From assembly GCF_902702915.1 (NCBI RefSeq), contig NZ_LR738849.1, positions 1,054,001-1,118,000 of the forward strand: a DNA stretch of 64,000 bases, read 5' to 3'. This DNA is from Desulfovibrio sp. 86. GTDB lineage: Bacteria > Desulfobacterota > Desulfovibrionia > Desulfovibrionales > Desulfovibrionaceae. A program made the position numbers and the translations under genes. The notes under the pieces are model-generated. The model made no database searches. It was not told the origin of the DNA and worked only from the letters and a program-made list of their open reading frames with translations. Below are positions 52,783-60,514 of the stretch, one piece after another. How positions within the stretch are numbered: position 1 is the stretch's first letter; every line of letters starts with the position of its first letter.

Positions 52783-53922
52783 ATGTCTGATTCCATCTTT
52801 ACCATAGAACACAGGGACGGGGCCGCACGGGCAGGACTCCTGCGCACGGCTCACGGCGTCATCCCTACGCCCATCTTCATGCCCGTGGGCACAGTGGGTT
52901 CGGTCAAAGCCATTGCGCCCGACGATCTGGCGGCCATTGGCGCGCCTGTCATCCTGGGGAACACCTACCACCTGTACCTGCGGCCCGGCGACGATCTTGT
53001 GGCCCGGCGGGGCGGCCTGCACGAATTCGCCTCCTGGCCCGGCGCCATTCTTACAGACAGCGGCGGCTTTCAGGTTTTCAGCCTCAGCTCCCTGCGCAAA
53101 ATCCGTGAAGAAGGGGTGGAGTTCCGCTCCCACCTTGACGGCTCACGCCACCTTTTCACGCCCGAAAAAGTGCTGCAAATCCAGCGCAATCTCAATTCGG
53201 ACATCATGATGGTGCTGGATGAGTGCGTGCCCTTTGGCGCGGACTACGACTATACCGAAAAATCCCTGGCCCTTACCACGCGCTGGGCCAAGCGCGCCAG
53301 AGCGGCCTACCCTGCGGGCACGGCACACAATCTGCTGTTCGGCATCACACAGGGCGGCTTTCACAAAGACCTGCGCAAACGCTCGGTTGAAGAACTCTGC
53401 GGCATCGATTTTGACGGATTCGCCATCGGCGGCCTTTCCGTGGGCGAACCCAAGGCGCAGATGTACGACCTGCTCTACCACACCGCTCCCCTGCTGCCCG
53501 AATCCAAGCCCCGCTACCTCATGGGCGTCGGCACGCCCCTGGACATCGCCAACGGCATCAACGCCGGAGTGGACATGTTCGACTGCGTGCTGCCCACCCG
53601 CAATGCCCGCAACGGCACGCTCTACACCTCGCAGGGCAAGATCAACATCAGGCGCAAGCAGTTCGCCGAAGACGACGGCCCCCTGGACCCCAACTGCAAC
53701 TGCTACACCTGCCGCACCTTTTCGCGCGCCTATCTGCGGCATTTGTACGCCAGCCAGGAATTGCTGTCCTTCCGGCTCAACTCCCTGCACAACCTGACCT
53801 ATTTTCTCGACCTTGCCCGCAACGCGCGACAGGCCATTGTGCAAGGACGCTACACCGACTTTCTGGCGGGCATCGAGGCACTGTACCCCGACGAGGCGGC
53901 CAGAGCCGCCGAGGGCGCGTAA
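52783..53922 (+). CDS. tgt: Queuine tRNA-ribosyltransferase Tgt
   Basis: Tgt exchanges guanine-34 for preQ1 in tRNAs with GUN anticodons. The 379-residue TIM barrel shows the general acid Asp92 in [31 protein letters not shown], the nucleophile Asp267 in [15 protein letters not shown], and the zinc ligands Cys305, Cys307, Cys310 and His336. The ATG at 52783 fits the family N terminus ([20 protein letters not shown]). No clear Shine-Dalgarno is seen. It is divergent from the PilZ gene and followed by repeat A5. Confidence 0.97.
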   Translation: MSDSIFTIEHRDGAARAGLLRTAHGVIPTPIFMPVGTVGSVKAIAPDDLAAIGAPVILGNTYHLYLRPGDDLVARRGGLHEFASWPGAILTDSGGFQVFSLSSLRKIREEGVEFRSHLDGSRHLFTPEKVLQIQRNLNSDIMMVLDECVPFGADYDYTEKSLALTTRWAKRARAAYPAGTAHNLLFGITQGGFHKDLRKRSVEELCGIDFDGFAIGGLSVGEPKAQMYDLLYHTAPLLPESKPRYLMGVGTPLDIANGINAGVDMFDCVLPTRNARNGTLYTSQGKINIRRKQFAEDDGPLDPNCNCYTCRTFSRAYLRHLYASQELLSFRLNSLHNLTYFLDLARNARQAIVQGRYTDFLAGIEALYPDEAARAAEGA

Positions 53923-53948
53923 GCTGGGTGAAAGGTCTGGATGAAATG

Positions 53949-54017
53949 CTTTGTGGGGGAGGGACCCTTTTGCAAAAGGGTCTCCTCCCCCACGCCCCCA
54001 CCCCCTAAAACTCTTAT
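53949..54017 (+). repeat. Palindromic repeat family A, copy A5
   Basis: TGCTTTGTGGGGGAGGGACC, the centre CTTTTGCAAAAG, GGTCTCCTCCCCCAC and the tail GCCCCCACCCCCTAAAACTC. It begins 27 bases after the tgt stop, same sense. The rest of the gap to the next gene (54018-54251) holds nothing recognised. Confidence 0.85.
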
Positions 54018-54251
54018 TGCAGTGGGGTGCAACTCACCGAGTTTTCTTCTCTGACACGGGTGTCCTGAGACGGCATCCTTTGCCATCAATCTTTCCCCAT
54101 CACGCCATTTAAAAACATCTCTGCCCTCGCCTGCGCCCAGGCCGCAGACCGTCCTTTGCTCCTTGCGCCCTCCTGTGGCATACTGCCCGCGAAACATCTT
54201 CGGCGCGCCCGTGCGCACCGAAACCCCTGCGATAGCCAGCACGAGGTCACA

Positions 54252-55910
54252 ATGCCATCCAGCCACAGGTATTCCTTCACGTCTTCCACGGCCAGCAACC
54301 CCCTGAGCCTGCGGGGCATGGTCACAAGCCCCCACTATCTGGCCTCGCAGGCGGGGCGCGACATCCTGCGCAAGGGCGGCACCGCCGTGGATGCGGCCAT
54401 TGCCGCTGCTGCCGTGCTTTCCGTGGTCTACCCCCACATGTGCGGCCTTGGCGGCGACAACTTCTGGCTCATCTATGATGCGGCCACGCAGAACCTGCGC
54501 GCGCTCAACGGCAGCGGCCGGGCGGCACAGGCCGCCACCCCTGCCCTCTACGCGGAGCGCGGCCACACGGCAGTGCCCACGCGCGGCCCGCTGGCCGCGC
54601 TGACCGTTCCGGGCGCGGTGTCCGGCTGGGGCGCGGCTTTTGATCACAGCAAAAAAATCATGGCCTCGCCCCTGAACTGGGCCGAACTGCTGGCCCCGGC
54701 GCAGGAACACGCATCCCACGGCTTTGCCGTGTCCCATTCCCTGGGCAACGGTCTGGCTCTGGTGAGCAGCGGCAAGCCGAATTACAGCCTGCATCAGTCC
54801 GAGGACTTCCGCAGCCTGTACTTTACGCCCGAAGGGCACCCGCCGGGATTTGGCGCTGTCATGCGCCAGCCGCAACTGGCCGAAACCCTGGCCCGGCTGG
54901 CCGCCAACGGCCCCCAGGAATTCTATGAAGGCCACACGGCGCGGGCCATCATCAGCGCCCTGCATCGACAGGGCGGCCTGCTCACGCACAAGGACCTCGT
55001 CAGCCACACCGCTGACTGGACCGAACCCCTGCGGGTGGACTACAGGGGCTACACGGCCTGCACGCCGCCGCCCAACTGTCAGGGTTTGGCCACACTGGAG
55101 ATTCTCAATATCCTCAACCAGATGGATGTGGATATTCTGGGCGAGGGCACTGCCGACTACTATCACGTCATGGCTGAAGCCACCCGCGAGGCCTTCATCG
55201 ACCGCCAGCACTATCTGACGGACCCCGACTTTGCCCACATCCCCACGCAGCGGCTGCTTTCCCCTGAACACGGGCAACAGCAGGCGGCGCGCATCCATAT
55301 GGACAAACGCGCCGACGCCCTGCCCCCCCTGCCCCCCGGCGGCGACACCATCTGGCTGGGCGCTGTGGACGCGGCAGGCAACGCGGTGTCGCTCATACAA
55401 AGCATCTATCATGAGTTCGGTTCGGGCGTGGTGGCGGACAACGCGGGCTTTGTGCTGCAAAACAGGGGCTGCGCCTTTGCCCTTGACCCCAAGCACGTCA
55501 ACTGCCTGCTGCCGGGCAAACGCACCCTGCATACCCTGACGCCCGCCATGCTGCTCAGGGACGGGCAGCCCCACCTTGTGTACGGCAGCATGGGCGGCGA
55601 CGGCCAGCCCCAGACCATCGCGGCCATGACCACGCGCATTGTGGATTTTGGCATGAGCCCGCAGGACGCAATCAACGCGCCGCGCTGGCTCCTGGGCCGA
55701 AGCTGGGGCGAAGAATCCAACGACCTCAAGCTTGAAGGCCGCATCCCTGAAAGCGTCGCGCAGGAACTGACCCGGCGCGGGCACGTGGTGCGGCGCATGG
55801 ACGACTTCGCGGAACTGATGGGACACGCCGGGGCCATACTGCGGCGGCCCAACGGCGTCTGGCAGGGGGCCGCAGACCCGCGCGGCGACGGCCAGGCGGC
55901 GGCGCTTTAG
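54252..55910 (+). CDS. Gamma-glutamyltransferase-family protein (probably cytoplasmic)
   Basis: This is a 552-residue Ntn-hydrolase of the gamma-glutamyltransferase family, which autocleaves to expose an N-terminal Thr. Visible are GMVTSPHYLASQAGRDILRK, GGTAVDAAIAAAAVLSVVYP, the NGSGRAA loop, and the cleavage region GGDTIWLGAVDAAGNAVSLIQS with Thr366 as the probable nucleophile. The usual T-T-H-x-S-V-V-D is altered to T-I-W-L-G-A-V-D, which suggests a substrate range different from glutathione (YwrD- or acylase-like). There is no signal peptide. GAGGT precedes the ATG at 54252. Its stop TAG lies in repeat B3. Confidence 0.82.
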   Translation: MPSSHRYSFTSSTASNPLSLRGMVTSPHYLASQAGRDILRKGGTAVDAAIAAAAVLSVVYPHMCGLGGDNFWLIYDAATQNLRALNGSGRAAQAATPALYAERGHTAVPTRGPLAALTVPGAVSGWGAAFDHSKKIMASPLNWAELLAPAQEHASHGFAVSHSLGNGLALVSSGKPNYSLHQSEDFRSLYFTPEGHPPGFGAVMRQPQLAETLARLAANGPQEFYEGHTARAIISALHRQGGLLTHKDLVSHTADWTEPLRVDYRGYTACTPPPNCQGLATLEILNILNQMDVDILGEGTADYYHVMAEATREAFIDRQHYLTDPDFAHIPTQRLLSPEHGQQQAARIHMDKRADALPPLPPGGDTIWLGAVDAAGNAVSLIQSIYHEFGSGVVADNAGFVLQNRGCAFALDPKHVNCLLPGKRTLHTLTPAMLLRDGQPHLVYGSMGGDGQPQTIAAMTTRIVDFGMSPQDAINAPRWLLGRSWGEESNDLKLEGRIPESVAQELTRRGHVVRRMDDFAELMGHAGAILRRPNGVWQGAADPRGDGQAAAL

Positions 55911-56036
55911 AGCAGTTTACGAATGAAATGAGTTAAATGCTCTGCAAGGATTTTTCTGAAAATCCTTGCCACGAAATGCGAGTAGGCGGGCTTTTGCCTG
56001 CCGTACGCGAGCATTTCAAGTGTTAAATGCTCTAGA
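55906..56036 (+). repeat. Multi-hairpin repeat family B, copy B3
   Basis: TTTAGAGCAGTTTACGAATG starts at the ggt stop codon. Hairpins: 55944-55969 (GCAAGGATTTTTCTGAAAATCCTTGC centre) and 55985-56002 (GGCGGGC-TTTT-GCCTGCC), then GAGCATTT-CAAGTGTT-AAATGCTC at 56010-56033. The linker CACGAAATGCGAGTA resembles those in B1 and B2. Confidence 0.6.
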
Positions 56037-56055
56037 TGCAGGAGGTTGGAAAAAC

Positions 56056-56124
56056 TTTGTGGGGGAGGGACCCTTTTGCAAAAGGGTCCCCTCCCCCACG
56101 CCCCCTCCCCCTAAAACTCTTATT
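56056..56124 (+). repeat. Palindromic repeat family A, copy A6
   Basis: TTTGTGGGGGAGGGACCC, the CTTTTGCAAAAG centre, GGTCCCCTCCCCCACGCCCC and CTCCCCCTAAAACTCTTATT. It lies 146 bases after the ggt stop, same sense, adjacent to family B copy B3. Confidence 0.85.
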
Positions 56125-56263
56125 AGAGTAGGATTTAGTACACGGTTGGTTTCTGATTCTGAAGCGGGGATGTTGGAAACAGCGCCTTTCAGACAGCGCG
56201 CAATCTGCATTCACAAAAATTTTGGGCATGGCCGTTTTGGGGCGTAACAGCTAATCCCGCTCC

Positions 56264-56312
56264 AGCAAAAACGGCGAGCCGCAGGTAAGAACCTGCGATT
56301 CGCCGTTTTTGC
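56264..56312. terminator. Nested bidirectional terminator
   Basis: GCAAAAACGGCGA and TCGCCGTTTTTGC flank an inner hairpin CGCAGGT-AAGA-ACCTGCG. It serves the convergent minus-strand genes ending at 56360, and would also stop plus-strand read-through from ggt. Confidence 0.85.
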
Positions 56313-56359
56313 GGTGTTTGCCGCAGAAATAACTGGAAAAGCGCTTGTGACGACAGCGT

Positions 56360-56641
56360 CTAGTTTATCCAGCTGCTCAGCGCGTCCACAATCTTGCGGG
56401 CCTGCTCCGCGCTGGAAATGGTGAATTTGGACTGCTGGCGGTACTCGCCGCCGGACTTTTTGTACCGCCGGATGACATACACATCAGGGCCAAAATCGTC
56501 CTTTTCAGGCTGCCACTGCTGGTAGCGGAAAAGTATGGTGGTCCACAGCCCCTTGCTCAGTACAACCTTGTCCAGTTCATTCACAATGATCTGGCCGTTT
56601 TCTTCAAACTGTACTGTAAGATCGTCAATGGTTTCGTTCAA
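56360..56641 (-). CDS. Small conserved-looking hypothetical protein (93 aa)
   Basis: The product is 93 residues if it begins at the TTG 56641, where GGGAG lies seven bases upstream; an ATG at 56689 would add 16 residues without a ribosome site. It has a beta-rich core (LTVQFEENGQIIVNELDKVV, GLWTTILFRYQQW, VYVIRRYKKSGGEYRQQSKF) and a C-terminal helix (SAEQARKIVDALSSWIN). The layout of strands followed by one helix recalls single-stranded nucleic-acid binding PC4-like domains, but that is only a shape resemblance. It follows the 76-residue gene in the same unit. Confidence 0.65.
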   Translation of the reverse strand: MNETIDDLTVQFEENGQIIVNELDKVVLSKGLWTTILFRYQQWQPEKDDFGPDVYVIRRYKKSGGEYRQQSKFTISSAEQARKIVDALSSWIN

Positions 56642-56691
56642 AATGCATTCTCCCTGCAGGGGCTTGTGACCGCTCGCCTGACCGAGCAAAA

Positions 56692-56922
56692 TTATCCGGC
56701 ATAGTTTGTCAGCAGACCCCGTACATCTTCAGGAAGCTGCGGCGGGGTCAGCACCATTTCCGCCGGGCCGGGGCCGTATTTGCTGGCGACAATCGCTCCT
56801 GCCGCAGACAGAGCCATCAACCGTTCGGTCATGGTGAGCTCCTGCCCGGCAGCCAGCTTGTTGCCAAGTATGGTCAGAACATTTTCACTCAAACTCAGCG
56901 GACTCACTGTACTGAATTGCAT
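56692..56922 (-). CDS. Small hypothetical protein (76 aa)
   Basis: Begins MQFSTVSPLSLSENVLTILG and ends LPEDVRGLLTNYAG. Helical, weakly acidic, with a GAGGAGG ribosome site eight bases before the ATG. It lies 50 bases upstream of the 93-residue protein gene on the same strand, so the two are probably cotranscribed. No family is recognised. Confidence 0.65.
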   Translation of the reverse strand: MQFSTVSPLSLSENVLTILGNKLAAGQELTMTERLMALSAAGAIVASKYGPGPAEMVLTPPQLPEDVRGLLTNYAG

Positions 56923-56991
56923 AGGCCGCCTCCTCTACTTTTATTGTGGAATGCTACATTTTTCGCCCCGGCATCGCAAGAGGCCAGGCGC

Positions 56992-58524
56992 TTACTGCCG
57001 TAGCAGCATAAGCGCATAGCGCTCCACAGGGGCAAAGTCGTCCGTAAGAGGCGGCGTGTCAAAAACCAGCGGGCCCGTGAGACGGGTCGCCAGCATGGCG
57101 GCCATGCCCGTGTCGGCGTTTGCGCCTGCCTCTTCTGCCCGTGCCGTTTCCCTGGCCGTGCCCTCCCTTTTTTCAGGAAAAGCCACAACCATAAGGTTTT
57201 GCACCTCATCCGGCCTGTCGGGACGGGACACGCAATACACCTGCACCTCTTCAAAAGCTGCGGACAAAGCCCCGTAGATGCCCTGAAACAATCGTCCGTC
57301 CTCGCCGTTCACAGCGGAGATGACGTTCATGAGCAGCGCGCCCCCTGGCGCAACGGCCCGCCGCAAGGCCCGCGCGGCTTCCACCGTGCCCATCTGGAAG
57401 GGAACCGCGTAGTGCGAGTTGAACACGTCCACAAAAACCAGATCATACTGCCCCTGCTGCCGGTTCAGAAAGGCCCTGGCGTCCTCGTGTTCCACCGTAA
57501 GACGCGCGTCGTCCTTGAGGCCGAACCAGCGGCGGGCGGTTTCCGTCATGGCCGGGTCAATCTCCACCACGGTCATGCGCACCTCGTCGGGCGCGGCCAA
57601 GGCCGACTTGCCCGCCAGAATCCACTTGGGCACGGAATAACCGCCCCCGCCGAGCATAAGCACGGAACGGGCCTGGGGCACAAAGCGCGGGCCAAGGGCA
57701 TAAAAACGCGTGTACTGAAAATAGAGTTCCGCCGGGTCGTCCAGATACATGCCCGACTGGCTGTAGCCGGGGTCTGTGGCCATGAGCCGGACGGCGCGGC
57801 CGCCCTCGCCCCAGTCCATGCCTTCATAGACGCGGATGCTGTTGTAGGGGCTTTCCACAAGCCGCACCCCTCCCCTGCCTTCCTGCCAGCTTCCGTACAT
57901 GCCGTTCATGACGGCCCCAATCAGGCACAGGGCCAGCAGGGCAGCGCGAATCTTGCCGCCGCGTGCCGCGTTGCACAGCGAAAGCGCCATCATGCACACG
58001 GATACGCCCCAGAGGATGCTGGCGCTGCCGAAAAAGGAAATCAGCACAAAGCCGCCCAGAAATGTCCCAAGAATGCTCCCCGCCGTAGACAGGGCATACA
58101 GCCGCCCCACCGTGGCCCCGGCAGTGTCCACGCTGCCGATGCGCAGGCGGATGGCATAGGGGCTTATGGCCCCGAAAAAGAATGCGGGCAGGGCAAAAAT
58201 GCCCACAGCGGCGGCCACGGCGGCCACGTACAGATTGCCGATGCCCTCCGTGACCCACTGGCCCACCAGCGAATGACACAGAGCCGTAAGCGCGCAGCCA
58301 AGGCCGGCTCCGGCCAGGGCCAGGGCCAGCCCACGGCGCGACAGATGCCTGTCGGCCATACGCCCGCCCGCCCACGCTCCCAGAGCGAGACAAGCCAGCA
58401 CCACGCCTATAAGGCTTGTCCAGACAATGGCCGAGGTGCCCACATAGGGGGCCAGCACGCGCGCGCCCACCATTTCCAGCACCATGACCAGTGCGCCGCT
58501 AAAAAAAACCGTCAGTTCCAGCAT
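56992..58524 (-). CDS. Membrane protein fused to a spermidine synthase-like domain
   Basis: A 510-residue protein. Residues 1-205 hold about seven hydrophobic helices (MLELTVFFSGALVMVLEMVG, VAAAVGIFALPAFFFGAISP), resembling the fused transporter-like segment of several spermidine synthase homologues. Residues 215-420 form the Rossmann domain: SPYNSIRVYE, MYLDDPAELYFQYTR, SVLMLGGGGYSVPKWILAGK, VVEIDPAMTETARRWFGL and YDLVFVDVFNSHYAVPFQMG. The acidic DPAM and DVF residues fit aminopropyl-acceptor chemistry, but the true substrate is unknown. AAAGGAACG lies before the ATG. Confidence 0.82.
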   Translation of the reverse strand: MLELTVFFSGALVMVLEMVGARVLAPYVGTSAIVWTSLIGVVLACLALGAWAGGRMADRHLSRRGLALALAGAGLGCALTALCHSLVGQWVTEGIGNLYVAAVAAAVGIFALPAFFFGAISPYAIRLRIGSVDTAGATVGRLYALSTAGSILGTFLGGFVLISFFGSASILWGVSVCMMALSLCNAARGGKIRAALLALCLIGAVMNGMYGSWQEGRGGVRLVESPYNSIRVYEGMDWGEGGRAVRLMATDPGYSQSGMYLDDPAELYFQYTRFYALGPRFVPQARSVLMLGGGGYSVPKWILAGKSALAAPDEVRMTVVEIDPAMTETARRWFGLKDDARLTVEHEDARAFLNRQQGQYDLVFVDVFNSHYAVPFQMGTVEAARALRRAVAPGGALLMNVISAVNGEDGRLFQGIYGALSAAFEEVQVYCVSRPDRPDEVQNLMVVAFPEKREGTARETARAEEAGANADTGMAAMLATRLTGPLVFDTPPLTDDFAPVERYALMLLRQ

Positions 58525-58626
58525 GGCGTTCCTTTTGGGGTCCAGCCCATGGCGGTTGGGGCGAAGCTCCGGCAGCGCGGGCCAAACCGCACTACAAACG
58601 CTTCCCCACAGTCATAATCCAAAGCA

Positions 58627-58806
58627 GATCAACGCTGAAAACGCGCTGTTCTCCAATATATGATGCCCGGCATGCCCACCCGCTGAATGAGCAGCAGTGC
58701 TTGCGGATTGGCAGCATCCGTCTGCGCGCACAACCGCCGGATATGTTTCGGCGCCAATTCTCCTGAACAGCGGAGCCAGCTTTTCCAAATCCTGCGGCTT
58801 TGGCAT
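58627..58806 (-). pseudogene. Possible small frameshifted ORF after tadA
   Basis: From the ATG at 58806 one frame reads MPKPQDLEKLAPLFRRIGAE then TYPAVVR; the adjacent frame then reads QTDAANPQALLLIQRVGMPG and IIYWRTARFQR to a TGA at 58627. One indel would join them to about 59 residues. It lies nine bases after the tadA stop. It may be a broken gene, a programmed frameshift, or chance. Confidence 0.3.
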
Positions 58807-58815
58807 TGGGCTCCC

Positions 58816-59385
58816 CTATTCTTCGCGCCTGGCGGCAAAAAAATCGCGCAGCAGTTCCGCGCATTCAGCCGCGCGCACGCCGCCCATATGCCAGAGGCTG
58901 TGATTGGCGCTCTGCGCGTCAAAATACTCGGCACGCGAGATGACGGCCCCGGCCTGCGAATCCGCCGCCCCATAAACCACTCCGGCAAGGCGGGCATGGA
59001 TGCAGGCAGCGGCGCACATGGCGCAGGGCTCAAGGGTGACCACCAGCACACAGCCGCCAAGCCGGTAATTGCCCAAACCGCGTCCGGCCTGCCGCAGGGC
59101 CAGGATTTCGGCATGCGCCGTGGGATCGTGCAGACCCACAGGGGCGTTGCCCGCTTCCGCCAGCACCGTGCCGTCGGGGGCCGCGATAACCGCGCCCACG
59201 GGTATCTCCCCTGCGGCGGCGGCCAGTCGGGCGCGCTCAAGTGCCCGCCCCATGAGGCTCTCCCAGCTATGCCCCGGCGGCGCGGGGGGCACAGGCCCGG
59301 CTGGCGTAAAAACGCGAACTCCCCCATTCCCGGAGGCAGGACCGCCGGAATGGGGGAAGAAAGGTTCTGATGCCTGCCGCCTCAT
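58816..59385 (-). CDS. tadA: tRNA-specific adenosine deaminase TadA
   Basis: TadA deaminates A34 of tRNA-Arg(ACG) to inosine. Zinc and catalytic residues are visible: HAE (His91, Glu93) in DPTAHAEILALRQA and PCAMC (Cys121, Cys124) in VTLEPCAMCAAACIHARLAG. The protein is 189 residues; about 40 extra Pro/Gly-rich residues precede the family start. AGGACG lies before the ATG at 59385; a start at the internal Met45 is possible. It is eight bases downstream of the LOG-family gene. Confidence 0.92.
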   Translation of the reverse strand: MRRQASEPFFPHSGGPASGNGGVRVFTPAGPVPPAPPGHSWESLMGRALERARLAAAAGEIPVGAVIAAPDGTVLAEAGNAPVGLHDPTAHAEILALRQAGRGLGNYRLGGCVLVVTLEPCAMCAAACIHARLAGVVYGAADSQAGAVISRAEYFDAQSANHSLWHMGGVRAAECAELLRDFFAARREE

Positions 59386-59393
59386 GCAGCGTC

Positions 59394-60062
59394 CTAAAGA
59401 ATAACGATTTTGCGTAGATGACTGGCCACTTCTTCAGGCGTGTCGCACACGGTGATGAGCCGGTCAATTTCCGTTTCCTTGATAAACCCGCGCGCGGCCA
59501 TGTTCTTGCGCAGCCATTCCACCATGCCGCTCCAGAAGCTGGAATCATACAGCACGATGGGGAAGGCGCGCGTACGCCCGGTCTGTGCCAGCACAAAGGC
59601 TTCGGAAAGTTCGTCAATGGTGCCCATGCCGCCGGGCATGACCACGTAGGCCATGGCGTATTTGACGAACATGAATTTGCGTATGAAAAAATAGCGGAAG
59701 TTACAGCGGGTTTTCACATACGGATTGCAGCCCTGCTCATGCGGCAGGTGAATGTGCAGCCCGATGGACTCGCCGCCCGCGTCAAAAGCGCCCTTGTTGG
59801 CCGCTTCCATCACGCCGGGGCCGCCGCCGGTGATGATGCCGAAACCGGCTTCGACCAGCAGACGCGAAATTTTTTCGGCATCCTGATATTCCTGCGTGTC
59901 CGGCGTGCTGCGGGCCGAACCGAAGATGGATATGCAATTGACCTTGAGGGCGTTGAGGATATCCAGAGCTTCCACCATTTCGGCCATGATGCGGAAGGTA
60001 CGCCAGGATTCGGTGGTGACGGAGGCAAGATCGTCCACAATATTTTGTTGCAGTTCAGGCAT
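59394..60062 (-). CDS. LOG-family (lysine decarboxylase-like) protein, putative nucleoside-5'-monophosphate phosphoribohydrolase
   Basis: LOG enzymes hydrolyse AMP-like nucleotides to the free base and ribose 5-phosphate. The 222-residue protein has ISIFGSARSTPDTQEY, GGGPGVMEAANKGAFDAGGE and the catalytic PGGMGTIDE (143-151). Cytoplasmic. It could act in nucleotide salvage or stress rather than cytokinin-like synthesis. Directly precedes tadA on the minus strand. Confidence 0.88.
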   Translation of the reverse strand: MPELQQNIVDDLASVTTESWRTFRIMAEMVEALDILNALKVNCISIFGSARSTPDTQEYQDAEKISRLLVEAGFGIITGGGPGVMEAANKGAFDAGGESIGLHIHLPHEQGCNPYVKTRCNFRYFFIRKFMFVKYAMAYVVMPGGMGTIDELSEAFVLAQTGRTRAFPIVLYDSSFWSGMVEWLRKNMAARGFIKETEIDRLITVCDTPEEVASHLRKIVIL

Positions 60063-60514
60063 GGATTCTCCTTAGGGTATCTTCCGTTGCTCCCGGAAAA
60101 AGCAGACGCAAAAAACGTCAACAGCGTCAGGCTGCCGCAGCTTTGTCGGCTTTCCGGGCGGAAGCGCGTAAATGGGCCGGGGGCTTGCTGCCGCCCGGCG
60201 AACCAGAGTGGCAGTATATGTGGGCGGCGCGGTAAAGGCAATGCACCGCCCAATGCACGTGGAAAACCGGAGCAAAGCCGTCCCAGGCGGCGCAGGCTTG
60301 ACGCTGCGCGCCTCAAGCGGCTATGGAAAAAAGTCCCCAACGCGACCTGCGGCCAACGCACGGCCGCGCGCACTGCGTTTTACGCGCCGCACCCTGTACA
60401 GCACCGGGCTTTGCGGAGGCGAGGCACGTCAGACGAAAAACAGCCGTCTGCCTGTCCTACGCCGCGACGGACTTTGCGGCTGCTTCTGGCCGTTACTTAT
60501 TATCGGAGGCCACG
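60063..60514. other. Divergent intergenic region, nothing recognised
   Basis: This 450-bp region separates the LOG gene and the beta-CASP gene. Both long frames through it lack ribosome sites until TCGGAGG before 60515. No repeat of families A-C is present. Confidence 0.5.
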
